Shown piece after piece: positions 22,201 to 33,391 of a stretch of 64,000 nt of DNA. Positions within the stretch are counted from its first letter, which is position 1. Every line of letters starts with the position of its first letter. Source of the stretch: Kalaharituber pfeilii (lineage: Eukaryota; Ascomycota; Pezizomycetes; Pezizales; Pezizaceae); assembly GCA_015179045.1 (NCBI GenBank), contig WHUZ01000030.1, forward strand, positions 372,001 through 436,000. Reading direction: 5' to 3'. Below the pieces are notes generated by a model. It saw only the letters and a list, made by a program, of their open reading frames with translations, was not told where the DNA came from and ran no database searches. Made by a program: the position numbers and the translations under genes.

Positions 22201-23806
22201 CTCAGCGTTAATCATGGGGGTACTACCAGTTTGGGTTATGTGGAAATAGGGGCAGAGGGGTAGAATTGTTTGCCTTGAGCTGAGGCCTCAGGAGGACAGA
22301 TCAAGTTTAATTGAAATTGTCATTCGAGTTATAATCCTGACCTTACGCCAGTACCAGCTGTAGAGCATGAAGAGAGCTGCAGCTCATCCTTCAAATTCTA
22401 GGAAAGACTTCCCCCTAGAATCGGGAAAACAGATTGCGAACCACCTGATCAAATCCCTCTCATAATTACTCACCCACACGTGCACCCCCAATTTTCGAAT
22501 CCTAGTGGCCATAGCTCCTGGTTTTCAAATTTGTTTTGATACTTGCTGACCATGACTCTGACATGCGGCTTCACAGAGACAGATTGGAGTGCAAGGACTG
22601 GGATTAGTACTGAGGCAAGGAACAAGGCATTTTGGTATACAGAAGGTGACCATTTTGAAGAGTACTAGATACAGTAAGTCTGCAATGCTAGCAACTCAAG
22701 TTTCCAAGGCTTAAGCGAGGTATTAGCTTTAGATGCATGAACATCGTACTCGTACATAGGACAATTTCCTGATGGACGGTGATCATAAAATGTTGACTGG
22801 GCACTTGAGCATGGAGTGTGCACGTGAATAAAGGTGATTTGGGAACGGTGTCCACTCGCCCAACTATGAAGGTGTGTGGTTGAAGAGACCGACATCTACA
22901 GATGTTGGCGTTCGCTGAACTGGAGACAGTCCAATACGATATACATTAAGTAGTTACAGTACATCCGGTCCGCGCAACTGCGCAGCGAAGTACCCAATCC
23001 AATTAGAGGGGCATACATGCATCCAATGGCTTTTCAGGGAAACCCAATTACAACAAAGACAACACAAATGGAAATTCTGCGCGAAACAGACATCACAAGA
23101 CTGACACTGGAGCAATTTCTTCACGATACGGTCATTTTATGAGTACGTGTTATCTGGCGCACACAGAGGGGGTGTCGGCGTCATGTACACTTCTTCCCTC
23201 TCCACAACTTGAGTTAGACCCTATTCCTACGTGTACGCTGCTCCAGGTCTGGGTAGGGAATCTGTAAGCGCTGTACATACTGCACAGGTTTAGCACAGAT
23301 TCTCAGCTCGGCAACTTCAGTTAGAAGCAGACAACGCTTCGTGCACAGAAAGCTACTGGACAGCTCAACAATTCACCGAATGTAGGCGGTACGTAGCCCA
23401 AGTTGATAACCATTGGGAGTAGGTTGATGTTGGCGAATTGAGAACAGGCCCGGAGCTGAAGCGCGTGCACATGTTCGTATACAAGTGCATCGGTCTCACG
23501 ATTCGCTATGGCTTGAGGTTGTGATTTTCGATCAAAATGTGGAACTTAGAGCAATTACAAGTATTCGGTATCAAATTCAAGATCATCATCCTATGTCGCA
23601 GCAAAATATTTCAAAAGCTTGTACTAGAGTACATCACATAATGTGAAATATTAAAAAAAGTATGGCGTGAACACCTGCATTGGCGGATCCGGTGCAGGGA
23701 GCTCCCACATTCCTCCCTGCTCCTTAGACAACACAACGCCTACCGGGGCTCGGCTCGGCAGGCTCCGGTGGTTTGGCGCCGTTATCATTCTCGATTGTGG
23801 AAAGGT
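18196..23806. other. 5.6 kb non-coding, no gene recognised
   Basis: There is a G run at 18283-18293, a 29-T run at 19199-19227 and an A-run at 21139-21155. Frames of 60-98 codons exist on both strands, but none has a domain, signal or exon structure I can defend. I see no terminal repeats. Confidence 0.5.
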
Positions 23807-23892
23807 GTACTAGCTAGTAAAATATGTATTCGGACATAGCGCATGTTGTGCATTAGTACCCCTGTCCGAATACATATTTTACTGGCTAGTAC
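23807..23892. repeat. Near-perfect 30-bp hairpin
   Basis: The left arm 23807-23836 (GTACTAGCTAG...TTCGGACA) and right arm 23863-23892 (TGTCCGAA...CTGGCTAGTAC) pair over 30 bp with one mismatch around a 26-nt loop. It could be a tiny MITE or a fold-back remnant. No duplication was identified. Confidence 0.75.
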
Positions 23893-23927
23893 TAGTATGT
23901 ATGTAACATTGCATATGGCGCATGTAC

Positions 23928-24192
23928 TGTATGTAATGTTTTCTTTTTTTTTTTTTCTTTTTTTGTATCATTTATCGCATGCCGCCCTACGCGCTATGGC
24001 GATTTAGGCACATAAAAAATAAAGGAAAAAAGGAAAAAGGTAGAACATCATCGGTAATGACCCACAGCACGCTAGTGTGATGAGAAAAAAAAAAGAAAAG
24101 AAAAGAACCCGAAGAAGTGCTGCCCGTGGCTCTCTCTGGTGTTACAGGCGAAGAAGGAGGGTAAGCCTGTCTACTCAGTATGTATGCAATGT
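23928..24192 (-). mobile_element. LINE family A 3' fragment (241 bp)
   Basis: TGTATGTAATGT (23928-23939) and TGTATGCAATGT (24181-24192) are probable target duplications with one mismatch. The insert has a T-rich tail complement, then the stem-loop (ATCGCATGCCGCCC, TACGCGCTATGGCGAT at about 23974-24002), then 3' UTR. It shares the word CTCTCNCTGGTGTTA with the copy at 46278, so the two are from one subfamily. Confidence 0.7.
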
Positions 24193-26463
24193 ACAATATT
24201 ACTGTCCTGACTTTTGCGCCATATGCATAACGAGGATGTGACGTGACACGAAGGATCGCATCGCTAGCAGAAGTATATGACTTCCCAATCCGTGTTTAAT
24301 GCGTGACGAATTGAGTGAGACTGTTAAACAAGTATTGTATGTGGCTGGCCTAGACCCGGAACTCCGCCTTAACCCCACCCTCCTCCAAAGTACTGACACC
24401 CATAGTCTACTATTTATAATTACACCCCTGGTAAAGTTTTGAGCAAGTATGTAAGAATATCATATATTACATTAACGCATTTTAACCAACCACAATATTC
24501 AGATTTTGACTTCGTTTCCCTGCTTTTCCCCGACAGGAACCTGGACCTGAGAAGAGTTCTGGCTGAATACAAGAGGGGCGAAATTGAGAGAAAATTAAAA
24601 TGGTGAGGAATGGTACGGGAAGGCCTACCTGATTAAGATGAAAATTAAAATATTCGGAAATTCCAGCTTCAATACTAGTAAAACCGATATTCAGCATGGA
24701 AGGCTATCAAAATTCAAAAATGAGGTACCAGACATGAATAGAAGCGTGAACATGACTAGTCATATGTACGCCACAAAATGATGCAAGTGCATGGAAAAAG
24801 GCAAGACTGGTCATATGCCTCGAATCATCGCAAGCTCACCCGGGTCGCGTGCTACCACGAGAGTTCCGCGGGAGCATTTCCTCTACAGTCTAGTTTTGCG
24901 GTCTCAAACCATTCAAGTGAACTAAAGGTTAAGGCAGCTTGCTTGTTGCGCGACGCACTAACCAAGTCACTCTAACCCTCAACTCCTGCTCTTCCTACTC
25001 TTAGTCCTGATCCACTTCCTAGCTTTCTGATGTTACCCGCTCGGTTACATTTCTCTCTTCTCGGCCTTGCCGGGTCCACCTCTCTTCATGGAGAGAGAGA
25101 GATTGTATTTTCTAGTTCATGAGGTACGAACTTGCATCTTGCAATAGCAAAGACATGATTCTAAATGACTCCAGGTGTTCTTTCTTAGCGCATGCAGCAT
25201 GCATCCGCACTCTCCTCTTCGCTCTTCCCTTGTCCTTATTGTTTCTTAAATCCCCTCTTGTCTTTAACCACTATGTGCCCATACAATCCATGGCGCTCCA
25301 TATCTTCCGGTTCCCGACGTCAACCTTGTGGACCCTCGCTGTGACCAATTCTAACTTTTACACATACCCGAGATACTCAAGTACCAATGCTTGGTACTGA
25401 CATTTATATGGCCATTAGCTATTGTGTGGTTTAGCAATGAGGGTCGCACATGGCTTGTATCCCTTGCCTAGCACATTTTTCCTGCGGCGCTACTCGCCGC
25501 GAGTCCAGGCACTACCATTCTGAACACCGTATCGTATCACCGCTGCTGCATTGAAGCGACCAATTTCAATTTGTATATCCTTAGCTTCGTGGCAAGATTT
25601 CACTGACCTCATGTTGACCTTTCAGCTAACAACAGGGTTTCCCAGTGGTCAGCATGTACCCAACCTGGGACTACCAGCTGAAGAATACTCTCATGATCAA
25701 AATGAACATGTATTGTATTGCTAAACTCATCTTCCTTGTATCTCAGCCAGACAAAGCACATTTAGATTGGGTATGGTCATCGCCGGCCATATGCTTCTGC
25801 CGTGGCCAGTTCCCCTAGCAGCACACACGCAAGGCACTGGCATGCAAGCAAGCCCCCTTCAGCCTCCAAACCTAAAACACTCACGCCCAACTTTGTATTT
25901 TTCTACCCAAATTTTTCAATATCAAATTTTCGGACCTTTTCAAGAAAAGCAAAAGGTAAAAAGCAAAAGCAAAAACGAGGAAAGGAAGAGGCAACTTACC
26001 GACCGCCACCACCACCACCACCTCCACTGGCCTACGCATTCACGCATGTCAACATGCATACTCCACTACCATCACAACCATCCCCACCACCACCACCCTT
26101 CTGTCCCGTCTCTCAGCCTTCACGTTCCACCTTAGCCTTCACGTTCCACCCTCTTCCCCAAGCCCCATTGAGATGTTCGCAGGCCTACCCCAATCACCTC
26201 TCCCTACCTCAGATATATTTATCATCCACCCACATACACAACCGAAAAATATCCCTAGCCTTGTCGAACTGTGGCCATAATCTCACAGCCTACCTTTAAG
26301 TTTTCCAATTCTCAGGGAGAGCGAAAGGAATACTTAAAGACCCTCCTATCCCCAGGGGACCTTTACCATCAATTCTCAACATCGCAGCGCAGCTACCCCC
26401 TGCTTCGGACAAAGACCATAACGGTAAATCGCTTGCTTGAATTCGCACATACAATCATCCACA
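24193..26463 (+). promoter_or_regulatory. Intergenic region and upstream sequence of the aquaporin gene
   Basis: No gene is seen from 24193 to about 25800. The last 500 bp before the aquaporin start are rich in C and T with CCACCACC runs (26005-26095), typical of fungal promoters. A 17-bp direct repeat, AGCCTTCACGTTCCACC, occurs at 26115-26131 and 26134-26150 and might be a binding site. No transcription start can be assigned. Confidence 0.4.
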
Positions 26464-28150
26464 ATGAGCTCCACCCTCCATCCCGAAGACAGCACGTCCA
26501 GTGATCGCGACTCCCCCGTCGCCTCTCGAGGATTGAAAGACAGCGTCTTCAAGAACTGTAAGATTTCCCATTTCGTTCTCACTACCTGCGCAAGCAAGTC
26601 GTGTTTCGTATTTTTATTGTATCCACAACAATATAATTTACCTATTCCACCTCTTGTATGAAGATGACTCTGACATGTTCCCCCTACAGACGCAATTGCA
26701 GCTGTAAGATACCCAAAGAAAATAATTCCGCCCCCTTAAGCTAGAGCTTTGTCTTTCACCATTCGCAATTTTTCCCCCGCTTGTCAGGTTTGGTTTCAGT
26801 GGAGTTGTGTTGTGCACTATGTGCGGCTGCTATTCGCTTCCTCCAATTGGTCGCCTCCAAATCCTCCAAAGCCAAAACATCTGATTAGTGCGTCGAGACA
26901 CAACCAAGTGTCAAAATATCGATCATTGGGAGGATGCACTTGTGGATTCCGTGGGTTCCTAGCGAGCACATAAAACAAGCAGCAGGCGACATTCGACTAT
27001 TAGCGCCAATTGAGTTATCCACACAAGCATTCCGAAGCCACCATAACACATGCCAACACAACCGTAAATCCGCAAATCCCATTCAAATTTCCATGTACCC
27101 CATTCATATGTTTTTTATCCACTTTTCTCGCATTCACATGAAAAAATATTTCGATTCTGACAGGTTGTGCTGATAATGTGATTTAGGTTGGTGAATTCCT
27201 TGGTACATTTCTCTTTCTTTTCTTCGCCTTCGCCGGCACCCAATGCGCCAAGCTTGCCTATGACCCTCTCAAGGTCACACAATCCGATGCCTCACAGGCC
27301 GTCCCCACAGTGGGACTCCTCCTCTACGTTGCACTAGCATTCGGTATCTCCCTCGCTGTCAACGTATGGGTCTTCTACCGCATCAGCGGCGGTATCTTCA
27401 ACCCCGCTGTCACGCTCGGTGTGGTCCTCCTCGGCGCCATACCCCTCTCAAGGGTGTGTTGCTGGCCGCAGCGCAACTTTTGGGAGGTATCATGGCAGCT
27501 GGAGTCATTGAGGCCCTCCTGCCTGGGAATTTGTCAGTGAACACTGGTCTTGGAGGTGGGATTAATACCGCGCAAGGCTTATTCTTGGAGGCATTCTTAA
27601 CCTTTGAGTTGACATTGACGATTTATATGTTGGCCGTTGAGAAGGTATGTTCCTGACCCTCCAGTCGTCAAAATATGAAGTGAATACTGATTTCTTCCGG
27701 CTAGCATCGCGCAACCTTCATGGCCCCCATTGGCATTGGTCTCGCCCTCTTCATCGCTCATCTCGTAGGTATCTACTTCACCGGTGCTTCTCTCAATCCT
27801 GCTCGCTCTTTCGGTCCCGCCGTCGTCACCAGGGACTTCCCTAACTATCACTGGATCTACTGTAAGTCCCTCCACCTCCACCTCACAAACCCCATCATTT
27901 GGCGAAAGTGCTGACCAACTTTCTAGGGCTCGGACCTTGCCTCGGTTCCGTTGCTGCTACGGGCTTCTACAAGCTCCTCCTCATTCTCGAATACAAGACC
28001 GTCAACCCTGGCCAGGACTATGATGGCCTAGATCACTGTTCCCACTTTGTCAATGGCGCACTCGGTCAACGTCGTACTTCTGGTTCGATCACCCACGAGA
28101 CTAGTAGCAGCCGTCCGATGTCGCAGATAAAAGGGGTGGATATTGTCTAG
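26464..28150 (+). CDS. Aquaporin (MIP family), five exons, one-base frameshift in exon 3
   Basis: Membrane water channel of the MIP family. Exons: 26464-26557, 26690-26703 (a 14-nt micro-exon), 27187-27644, 27705-27861 and 27927-28150, all with GT..AG introns. Intron 2 (483 nt) is unusually long. The predicted chain of about 315 residues starts [10 protein letters not shown] and has the first helix [17 protein letters not shown], loop B with NPAVTLG, and loop E with [10 protein letters not shown]. The selectivity residues appear to be F (LAFGIS), H (FIAHLVG), A (TGAS) and R (NPAR), as in water-selective orthodox aquaporins; glycerol channels differ at these sites. The tail is about 60 residues, hydrophilic and Ser-rich, ending KGVDIV. 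One base is missing near 27441-27452: the frame goes GAIPLSR instead of the expected [19 protein letters not shown] that continues in the next frame. Exon lengths sum to a multiple of three only if one base is added. So it is either a pseudogene allele or a sequence error. Family call is sure; activity is uncertain. Confidence 0.88.
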
Positions 28151-30501
28151 TTCTTTATCATTGCCATCGACTCAACGCACTCTCTGCATACATAAACATC
28201 AGTTAGCCATCTGACATCCTCGCACATACTGGTTTCAGCTTGACAAAAATTATATTCTGCATATCGTTACTCATGGTTTTGTTTGGTTTTCTTTTGCTTT
28301 TGTGTGTTTTTCTTGCATTATCATATGGTAGCATGTATGCATGGGTTAGAGCGACGTGAGATTTCCCTTTTTCTTCTTCTTTTTTTCCCTCTTTCGACGC
28401 TACACGTCACAGCACTTAATTCTTCTGATTCTTTATTCTATTTGGGAAATTTACTTTGGGTTGAATTGTCAATGGAGTCTCTTGCTTGATTGTTTCCGGT
28501 TTTTTGTTGTTCGGTTAAACAAAGCTTGCTTTCTCAGGTGCTTTCTGGGATTGTTATAGTTATAAGTTATTGGTTATTGGTTCAGGGTATTTTGGGTATT
28601 AGCGTCTTGGGAGAGGCGGTTGTGGTTGGACAATCGTTTGTGGGGTTCCGTGGTTATAGGTTTGGAATTACTTTTTTAGGGAATAAAAGTAACTGCATTT
28701 TCCAAGTATTCGGTTCTTGAAATGTTGATGGTGATGGTAATGGTGATGATAAGGTTGACGTAGACTCTTCTATTGGTGTTGATGTTGTAAATGGAGTGCT
28801 GGTAATCATTAGTGATGTGAAGAGAAGGTGTGCTGCAGGTCAAGTTTGAGGCTACGCAGCTCACACTGACGTTCAGGGGTTTGATGCGCGGTTTTGAATA
28901 TTGGACGTTTGAGGATGCAAGGGACCGAAAAGATGCAAGGGGGCACGGGGAGGTGCAAGTGAGGGTAGCAGCCTTACCTCAATCCGACCAGTTTATGAAA
29001 ATTGTGCTTCATGTTTTGTCTATTGAGTTAATCAAGAAGAGGGGGACGGGAAGGGGGAGGGGCAGGGGGAAGTGGAGGGTTACGATTAGGAAGTGTCATC
29101 ATCCATTATTTTTGAGAACAGCACCATTCGACTTACCCTGTAGCTTTGATTTCGATCCGGTCCCTGGCTCTTGCACTTTGTATAACGGATGAACGGTTTC
29201 TTTTCCTCCCTATTTCGCAGACCTTGGCCCCCTAGTCTGGTGAGGGAAGTGGGGCATGTTTGATAACATGCTGCGGCGGTGTAAGATGAATCGAGTTGAA
29301 CATATATCGATCGCAGGCCGGCATGCCTCAGCTTTTTTTCAGTCTTGTCCCGCTCGCCTAGTGGCTTTTACATTAGTAATGTGAGATTGGGATTTTGGGC
29401 AAATATATGCAGAATGTGTATATATAGGTGTGAGACCAGCTGCTCTTCACGAGATTACAGCTGCTCGCAGCTTCTGTCTGTTTTCTATTTGGCTTATCTG
29501 GCATTCTTGTGCCCCATCCCCCTCTCGTTGGCATGTACAGTCCAGTCCGGCTCCAACATTTGAATCTGGATGTCCGTTTTTCCTTTAGAGAGATCCGGGA
29601 GAAGTTTCTCGTGCACAGAGCTGGGAGTACTTCTGTCAGAGTCCCATATTTCTTGCTCTTATTGATTTTATTTCAGTTTATTTTATTCTTTTCAATATGT
29701 GACTTTTCCGAGTGAAGGTTGCTTTGGTGCTGGATGGAGTGTGTAGATATTCAGTATGTATAAGGTAAAAATATACCTGCGCATAAAATAGGCGAACTAG
29801 TACCATGGCCGCAGTTGTTAATGTAGGCACTCCTAAGTTCCCCAAGTAAATAGGGTTCTCTTGATACGTAAGGCCGACTCTCCGTGTTTCCTTTCCGAAC
29901 TTTTCGGGCTGCGGATGGGGTCATCAGATTGCTGAAGGAAAAGGATTTTCAATTTCCAGGGCATGTTGGGAGGGATGCAAAATATATATCATACCCTCGC
30001 CAACGGAACCTTCCGCCTTATGTTTTTTTAAAACCCCCCCTTGAGCCTGCTAGCTTCGCCTTACGGCGCCAACATGCAAATCTCTTTAGCTTCGCTGGCG
30101 GTTCCTGCTCTCGCCTCACCATGCTATCTCGAACTTACCCACCTAGCTCTCCTGGCGAGCAAGTCAGAGAAGGGCAAGCGATGCACATTTCTATAGCTAA
30201 ATCGAGCTGACGTTGGACCTACATATATATGCGATTGGCTATCCAGCCTTAATGCCCAAGGCGTCAGCAGTAGGAGTGGTGGTCTTGCTCGGTATTTAAT
30301 TCAACCAGTACCTGACAATAGACGCTGCAACGTTAACAATTTATTGCCTTTCTTTTTTTCACTCTTTTCTTTTTTTTTCCAACACATCTTTGCACATCCT
30401 TCCTCTACAGGCACGCCCCCCGGTTATAGTAGTGTAGAGTTATTTAAGGCGTAACATATGTGTACTGTATATTTGCAAAAAGGCCCATTTATCGTTATAA
30501 C

Positions 30502-30536
30502 GTTATTTGCTCGGTATCGAGGACCGAGCAAATAAC
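30502..30536. repeat. Perfect 14-bp hairpin
   Basis: GTTATTTGCTCGGT and ACCGAGCAAATAAC pair exactly around a 7-nt loop. No coding gene adjoins it. It may be a small MITE remnant; a regulatory role is not supported. Confidence 0.6.
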
Positions 30537-31149
30537 CCTAGCCGGGATGTCCCCTGGCAGGTCGAGAAAAATAAGTGTTGCACTGCTATGCGCCTATTTT
30601 TGCGCAGCGGGATGACATCATGGTAAATTTCGCGGTATGTGAAAAGTTGACGGTGATTGGGCGAGACAAGGGGAAGGCTTGGCAGGGCGAAAGTCGATGT
30701 GTCGGTGAGGAAGAGTTTTTTTCTTTTTTCTTTTTTTTTTTTTTTTTCTCCATTTGGGTGATTACCGGTAAGGTGGATTTGTAGTACTACCGTAGGCTGC
30801 TTTGCGTTGTTTTAACTTTACTTGATTGGAAAAGGATCTAGAAGATCCTATTGTTTTAGAGCCATATGTACTACTTAGTCTTTACCATTCAGTTACAGTA
30901 GCGGATATGACCTGGGGCGCGAGAACAATACCGGTATTCTACTATTGGTACATTAGTTTGAAGCCAAATAGTAACATCAAAATTTTGTCCATGAACAGTC
31001 ATCACCACGGAGGGAGCTTGATAGGAGGCACATGAGTCGAGACAAAACTTCTACTCTTTTTGTTTACGTATGGCAGAAAACCTTTTTAACGTCGTGTGGG
31101 CTGGCGAACTTGGGGCGGGGTCCGTAATATACTTCGTATTTTGTTTCTA

Positions 31150-31192
31150 TATCATTACTCGTATGCTGCCCCGGGGGGTAATGACTCGGCAG
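31150..31192 (-). repeat. Decayed LINE family A 3' tail
   Basis: ATCATTACTCGTATGCTGCC, then CCGGGGGGTAATGACTCGGC. The first half is a good match to the family A minus-strand terminus; the second half of the stem is degraded. No body is recognisable. Confidence 0.5.
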
Positions 31193-33391
31193 ATTAAATA
31201 CAAAGGAGATAACCTGTAGTAGAAACAGGTACAATTTTATTAATAAGCTTAGAAGGCCACTCTACTCTTATTATGCCTTTAGCTCTATGAAGTATACAGC
31301 TTCCAACACATTCCAGTAGGCAAATATATACCAAGGAAAGGAATTTATTTTCCTTCAATATAAGTTTGAAAAATAGGTTTATCCTAGCTGGAAGATATTC
31401 TTTAATCAAATTTTTCAAGCCTGGATCTTATACCTATGCCCAATTAGATCTTATCTCAACAATTTCGAAATTGGTATGGGTCTGTTGCTCAAATGTTATA
31501 CACGATATCACCTTCTAAACTTTGTGTATCAAATATAGAGACTTAAAATATATTATATATACAGTATAAGTTACTATTAACTTTGACTTGTAATTTTGAG
31601 TAGTCCAATGTATATTGCAAGTATTACTAAGTCAGTTCAATAAGGTGCATATTTGACAGCAATCAGATTAAGTAAGTATAACTTTTTAGTACTTCACTTG
31701 CTCTTTAAGATGAGTATAATGGGCTATAGATTATATTCGAAAACCTGGAACTGGAGAAGAAATGACCTTTACGTATCAACTTGGTACCTGGGTAATTTTT
31801 TCACATATATATAGGTTTCAACCCCCACCTGATATCGCATCTGTCGAAAAAAAAAAAGAAAAAAAAAAAAGAGAGAGAGAAAATCGTGGCTTCTTGTAAG
31901 GATCGAGATACACGGAAGATTTCTTGTATAGATGAGATATTTTTTAAGTCGCGTTTGACAAGGGAATTAGTTACGTACATTTTTACTGGTCTGGACTTGT
32001 ACCATGAGCGTCCTAGGAGCGAATCTAGGCCTGGAGCAAAAAAGCGAATTGTGGACTTAGGGGTATCAGGAAACAGAAAAGGAAATAACTAGTCAGTTCG
32101 CAGCCGGGGATGGAGGATGGCCTGAGGGATTATATCATACGCTACGCTACATACACACAATACAAAGAAAATAACTTGCGCGATCGAAGTTTCCATGGGT
32201 TCTGCTTCATACAAAGTAGATAGATAGATACTTCTGTAGGTATTGGTGTAGGTATGCCTAAATGGTGTTTTTTGAGTTAGCGTTACTAAGACCGGTAGGT
32301 GGCTCTCTGTGTTTTTCCTTCTTTTCTTTCTCGCTGTTCACTCTGTAATCAATTGTTTTTAGGATAACGTAGAGTGGGATGGTGGGTAGGTGCTAGAGAT
32401 CCAGCATAATACAATGCACATGGGGAGAGAGGGTTCAGGGTAAGCTATCTTACGGACTACATGCCAAAAAAAGGTCTCATATAGTAAATTAAATAATTGA
32501 TTTTTGGTATTTTTACCGTCGAGGGTGTCCGGGGGGCGCGGGAGCAGGGGAGTTGCAGTGGGAGGTCGAGGTTCGCGGGGAGGGGTTGCGGGTGCGGGGG
32601 GGGGGTTGGTTAGGTAGGGCGCTTCGCACGCCATAGGAGGCCGCGCAAGATTCCCTCAACTGTTTGTTACACTTGATAAACAGCAAATTTGGAAAAGGAG
32701 AAAAGTAAGACTCAGCTTTGCAGAGTTCGCCTTTTTTCCTTCTTTCTGAGGCTTGACGTACATATTCCTAAAGGTGTTGGAGTTCGCTGTTGGAAATTGT
32801 GTGAATTAAAGGGTTACGGGGGGGAAAAAAAATGGGTGCTGCTGCTGGTATATTTATGATTAGTGGATCACAGACGGGAAATTGTTGGGCAGTTTTTTCA
32901 CGATAGAGTATTATTAATTATTATACAAAAAGCTTGAAGGTCGATCCAACCTTGTTTAAATAGATTGCGGGCATTTGTTCGAAGGATTGTGCAGTTTTCC
33001 CCAAAGTTCGTCCACTGTTGTCACGACAACAGTGTGGCGCAGCATTACGGGCCCCTTCTCAAAATTGCAAAAAAAACTTGCAAAACAAAGCAAAAAAAAC
33101 CCAACGTTAACAACAGCCATCCCAACGTAAAAATCACACAACATAAACACAACAATAACCCCCCACCCCCAAAGCAAACACATGGAAAAAAGAAAGTAAA
33201 AAAAATAAACAAGTAAAACAAACAAATACTGCTGCGCATGCGCCGCCCACACCCCACGAGTGGGATGTTGATAAGAAATTAAGACACATTAGGATATTAT
33301 TATTTCAAGACATTACTGTGCGAAGCGAGCCGCAAGATATTTCCCTCCCCCCCCCCCTTGCTATATATCATTAAACTATTATACTCTGCAC

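Larger units (their letters stand above)
28151..33391. other. 5.2 kb intergenic, no gene recognised
   Basis: The aquaporin 3' UTR presumably lies in the first few hundred bases. T- and A-rich runs occur (30715-30750, 31849-31871), as do a G run at 32598-32606 and small simple repeats. A perfect 14-bp hairpin at 30502-30536 and a decayed LINE tail at 31150 are listed separately. None of the short frames is convincing. Confidence 0.5.

Noticed and set aside
24840..24985. tRNA-like A-box on the minus strand (GACTTGGTTAGTGCGTCG)
   Set aside because: No matching B-box or cloverleaf could be drawn; at best a remnant.
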